A stretch of 40,917 bases of DNA from Actinomycetes bacterium (GTDB lineage Bacteria; Planctomycetota; Phycisphaerae; JAACET01): the NCBI GenBank assembly GCA_030614915.1, contig JAUXAG010000018.1, positions 1 to 40,917 on the forward strand. The letters run 5' to 3'. A program made the translations under genes and the position numbers. Positions within the stretch are counted from its first letter, which is position 1, and each line of letters starts with the position of its first letter. Of the stretch, positions 39,503 to 40,917 are shown piece by piece. Under the pieces are notes generated by a model that worked only from the letters and a program-made list of their open reading frames with translations, made no database searches and had not been told where the DNA came from.

Positions 39503-39988
39503 ATGAATCTGAAGGAGCACTTCCTCTACATGTACAGCGATGATTTCTGGTACTCCAAACTGGACTATGAACTGCTCAAACGGGCTGGCGTTGATCTCTA
39601 CGCGTTACCGATCCGAACTGAAAAGCCCATCATCTGGCACTTGGCTCATATCGTTCACAAGGAAGAAGTACATGTCGGCCAATTTCTTGAACGCCCTCGC
39701 AGACAGTTGCTTCATCCTGAACTCGATCCGCTGGTCATGGCCGGAGAAGGTCTCGATGTAATCTCGGATCTAATTCCAGACCTTGGCTTCATCATAGAAT
39801 GGCATAAGAAGGTCAGGGTCGCTACCCGTTCATTCATCAATGGCTTATCTGCTGACGATTTCTTCGTCGTACCGGATGGGTCCCCCAAGGATCTATGCAT
39901 AGCGAATTGGCTCGCTATCACTCAGGTGCACACAGGCGTTCACTTTGGCCACGTCGACAGTATCATCAAGGCACAGGAATGCTCCTAA
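39503..39988 (+). CDS. DinB-like four-helix-bundle metal protein
   Basis: A 161-residue protein with the DinB/YfiT-type helical layout. Metal-ligand-like histidines occur as expected: in IIWHLAHIVHKEEVHVGQ and in the last helix, ITQVHTGVHFGHVDSII. Members act as thiol-dependent transferases or damage-related enzymes, but a specific role cannot be assigned. The ATG follows GGAG at 39493-39496. It has its own promoter, and the ABC gene downstream has another with a near-identical spacer. Confidence 0.75.
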   Translation: MNLKEHFLYMYSDDFWYSKLDYELLKRAGVDLYALPIRTEKPIIWHLAHIVHKEEVHVGQFLERPRRQLLHPELDPLVMAGEGLDVISDLIPDLGFIIEWHKKVRVATRSFINGLSADDFFVVPDGSPKDLCIANWLAITQVHTGVHFGHVDSIIKAQECS

Positions 39989-40060
39989 CAATTGGATGCC
40001 CCTGACCTCTATTTCGCTGGCGCTTCGTGGAAGCAAGTGATCCAGGCTTAAATGCCGGTA

Positions 40061-40082
40061 CCGAGAACTTGGTTTTTCTCGG
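40061..40082. promoter_or_regulatory. Inverted repeat next to the ABC gene promoter
   Basis: CCGAGAA (40061-40067) and TTCTCGG (40076-40082) with an 8-base loop, ending one base before the -35 box at 40084. It could be an operator or the terminator of the DinB-like gene; no T-run follows. Confidence 0.45.
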
Positions 40083-40083
40083 C

Positions 40084-40112
40084 TTGAGATTATAGCGGAC
40101 AAGAGCTAACAT
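40084..40112 (+). promoter_or_regulatory. Promoter of the ABC transporter genes
   Basis: TTGAGA (40084-40089), a 17-bp spacer, TAACAT (40107-40112), with AGCGGACAAGAGC before the -10 box. It lies 58 bases upstream of the ATG. Confidence 0.65.
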
Positions 40113-40170
40113 GTTGGCTTGAATATCCGCTGTGGGGGTCCGAGCAGTCGCAGGCCCAGTGGAGTTGCGT

Positions 40171-40890
40171 ATGATAGAAGTATCGAATCTGGTCAAGCGG
40201 TTTGGGCCGGTGCTGGCTGTGGATGATGTGAGCTTCCAGGTGCGAGCCAACACCGTCGTGGGCTTTCTGGGAGCCAACGCGGCGGGCAAGACCACGACGC
40301 TGCGGATGTTGGCGGGCCTGCTGAGCCCCACCTCGGGCAGGGCGCGGATAGGGGGCTACGACTGCCTGAGCGAGTCGCTGGAAGTCTGCAAAATCCTCGG
40401 CTATATGCCGGAGAACGTGGCCTTGTACGACGATATGCGGGTGGGCGAGTTTCTAAAATACATGGCGGCTATGCGCGGCGTAGCCGTGCGGGAGCGAAAG
40501 GCAGCTGTCGAAGCGGCTATGGATCATTGCCAGATAAGCAATATGCGCCGGCGGCTGGTGGGGACTCTGAGCAAAGGCTACCGGCAGCGAGTGGGCCTGG
40601 CCCAGACGTTGGTGGCCAAGCCCAAAGTGGTCATCCTCGATGAGCCGACCATCGGACTGGACCCGGTGCAGATCAAAGAAACACGGCAGATGATTCGCTC
40701 ACTGGCTGCGAACTGTACGGTGCTGCTGAGCACGCACATTCTCAGCGAGGTCGAGCAAATCTGCTCCAGGGTACTGATCATAAGCTCGGGCAAGCTGCTG
40801 GCCGATGACTCGCTGGCAAACCTGGTCAAAGACGGGCAATCTCTGGAAGATGCCTATATGGACATAACGGCCTCGGAGAAGGTGGTGTGA
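40171..40890 (+). CDS. ABC transporter ATP-binding protein
   Basis: A 239-residue ATPase. Walker A is GANAAGKTT (34-42), the signature LSKGYRQR (133-140), Walker B VVILDEPTIGLDP, and the switch His is in LLSTHILSEVEQ. The style is that of CcmA/NatA-like exporters, typically gliding-motility/Nos-type ABC-2 systems. ATG 40171 follows GGAG; an upstream in-frame GTG at 40132 would add 13 residues and is rejected. It is coupled to the next gene through a GTGA overlap. Confidence 0.9.
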   Translation: MIEVSNLVKRFGPVLAVDDVSFQVRANTVVGFLGANAAGKTTTLRMLAGLLSPTSGRARIGGYDCLSESLEVCKILGYMPENVALYDDMRVGEFLKYMAAMRGVAVRERKAAVEAAMDHCQISNMRRRLVGTLSKGYRQRVGLAQTLVAKPKVVILDEPTIGLDPVQIKETRQMIRSLAANCTVLLSTHILSEVEQICSRVLIISSGKLLADDSLANLVKDGQSLEDAYMDITASEKVV

Positions 40891-40917
40891 TAAAACCGCC
40901 CCCCAGGACGCTCGTGC
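40887..40917 (+). CDS. Partial: start of the gene after the ABC ATPase
   Basis: GTG at 40887 overlaps the ABC ATPase stop by four bases and opens a frame (IKPPPRTLV) to the window edge. It is likely the membrane partner of an ABC-2 exporter, but only ten codons are visible. Confidence 0.4.
   Translation, partial: MIKPPPRTLV

Overview
The window looks like a chromosomal segment of a Gram-negative-type bacterium. It carries lipid A / Kdo genes (lpxI, kdsB), many nucleotide-sugar enzymes, a sulfatase-fold protein with TPRs, a DUF2089 regulator and numerous dispersed palindromic repeats. This mix, with moderate-to-high GC and split his and ruv clusters, is what I would expect from a Planctomycetota/Phycisphaerae-like genome. 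That placement is inference, since no rRNA or marker phylogeny is available here. No tRNA, rRNA or CRISPR array was seen.

Layout. 1-420: compound palindromic repeats. 440-1718: DUF2089 regulator plus a membrane protein, behind a canonical promoter and a perfect palindrome. 1869-2397: HicB/HicA pair. 2409-4860 (minus strand): MscS channel and an AT-rich island with two unknown membrane-associated proteins. 5284-8093: hisI, lpxI, a small membrane protein (minus) and a mannose-6-phosphate isomerase, followed by a scar of an IS1380-type transposase. 8568-14181: TPR-sulfatase-fold protein, 23S-type pseudouridine synthase, then a methyltransferase and LarA-like protein sharing a promoter. 14370-22727: a biosynthesis and DNA-repair run, hisD-hisC, hisB-ispF-cysS, ruvC-ruvA, a repeat-bounded GxxExxY nuclease-like cassette, and ruvB. 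22776-34872: nitroreductase, two sugar epimerases, a class V aminotransferase, a nucleotide-sugar dehydrogenase, a membrane-anchored arylsulfotransferase-like protein, a secreted esterase, a DegT aminotransferase and a polyprenyl-phosphate sugar-phosphate transferase fused to a PglD-type acetyltransferase. 34873-36404: repeats, two small orphan proteins and a second toxin-antitoxin pair (HicA/HicB). 36422-39340 (minus): kdsB-pyrG and a DUF1844 protein. 39431-40917: DinB-like protein and an ABC transporter ATPase with the start of a following gene.

How the genes fit together. LpxI, KdsB, CTP synthase (CTP for CMP-Kdo), the epimerases, the dehydrogenase, and the DegT and transferase genes all point to envelope glycan assembly. 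The DegT plus transferase/acetyltransferase pair is the most interesting system. It would make an amino sugar, acetylate it and load it on undecaprenyl phosphate with two polypeptides, a rearranged version of the PglE-PglD-PglC logic. Several other proteins deviate from their families in ways worth checking: a CTP synthase whose glutaminase triad Glu is Cys, a HisB with about 28 extra residues, and a CysS with an in-frame 33-bp tandem duplication. Promoters matching TTGACA / 17 bp / TATAAT-like boxes are readable in front of many transcription units.
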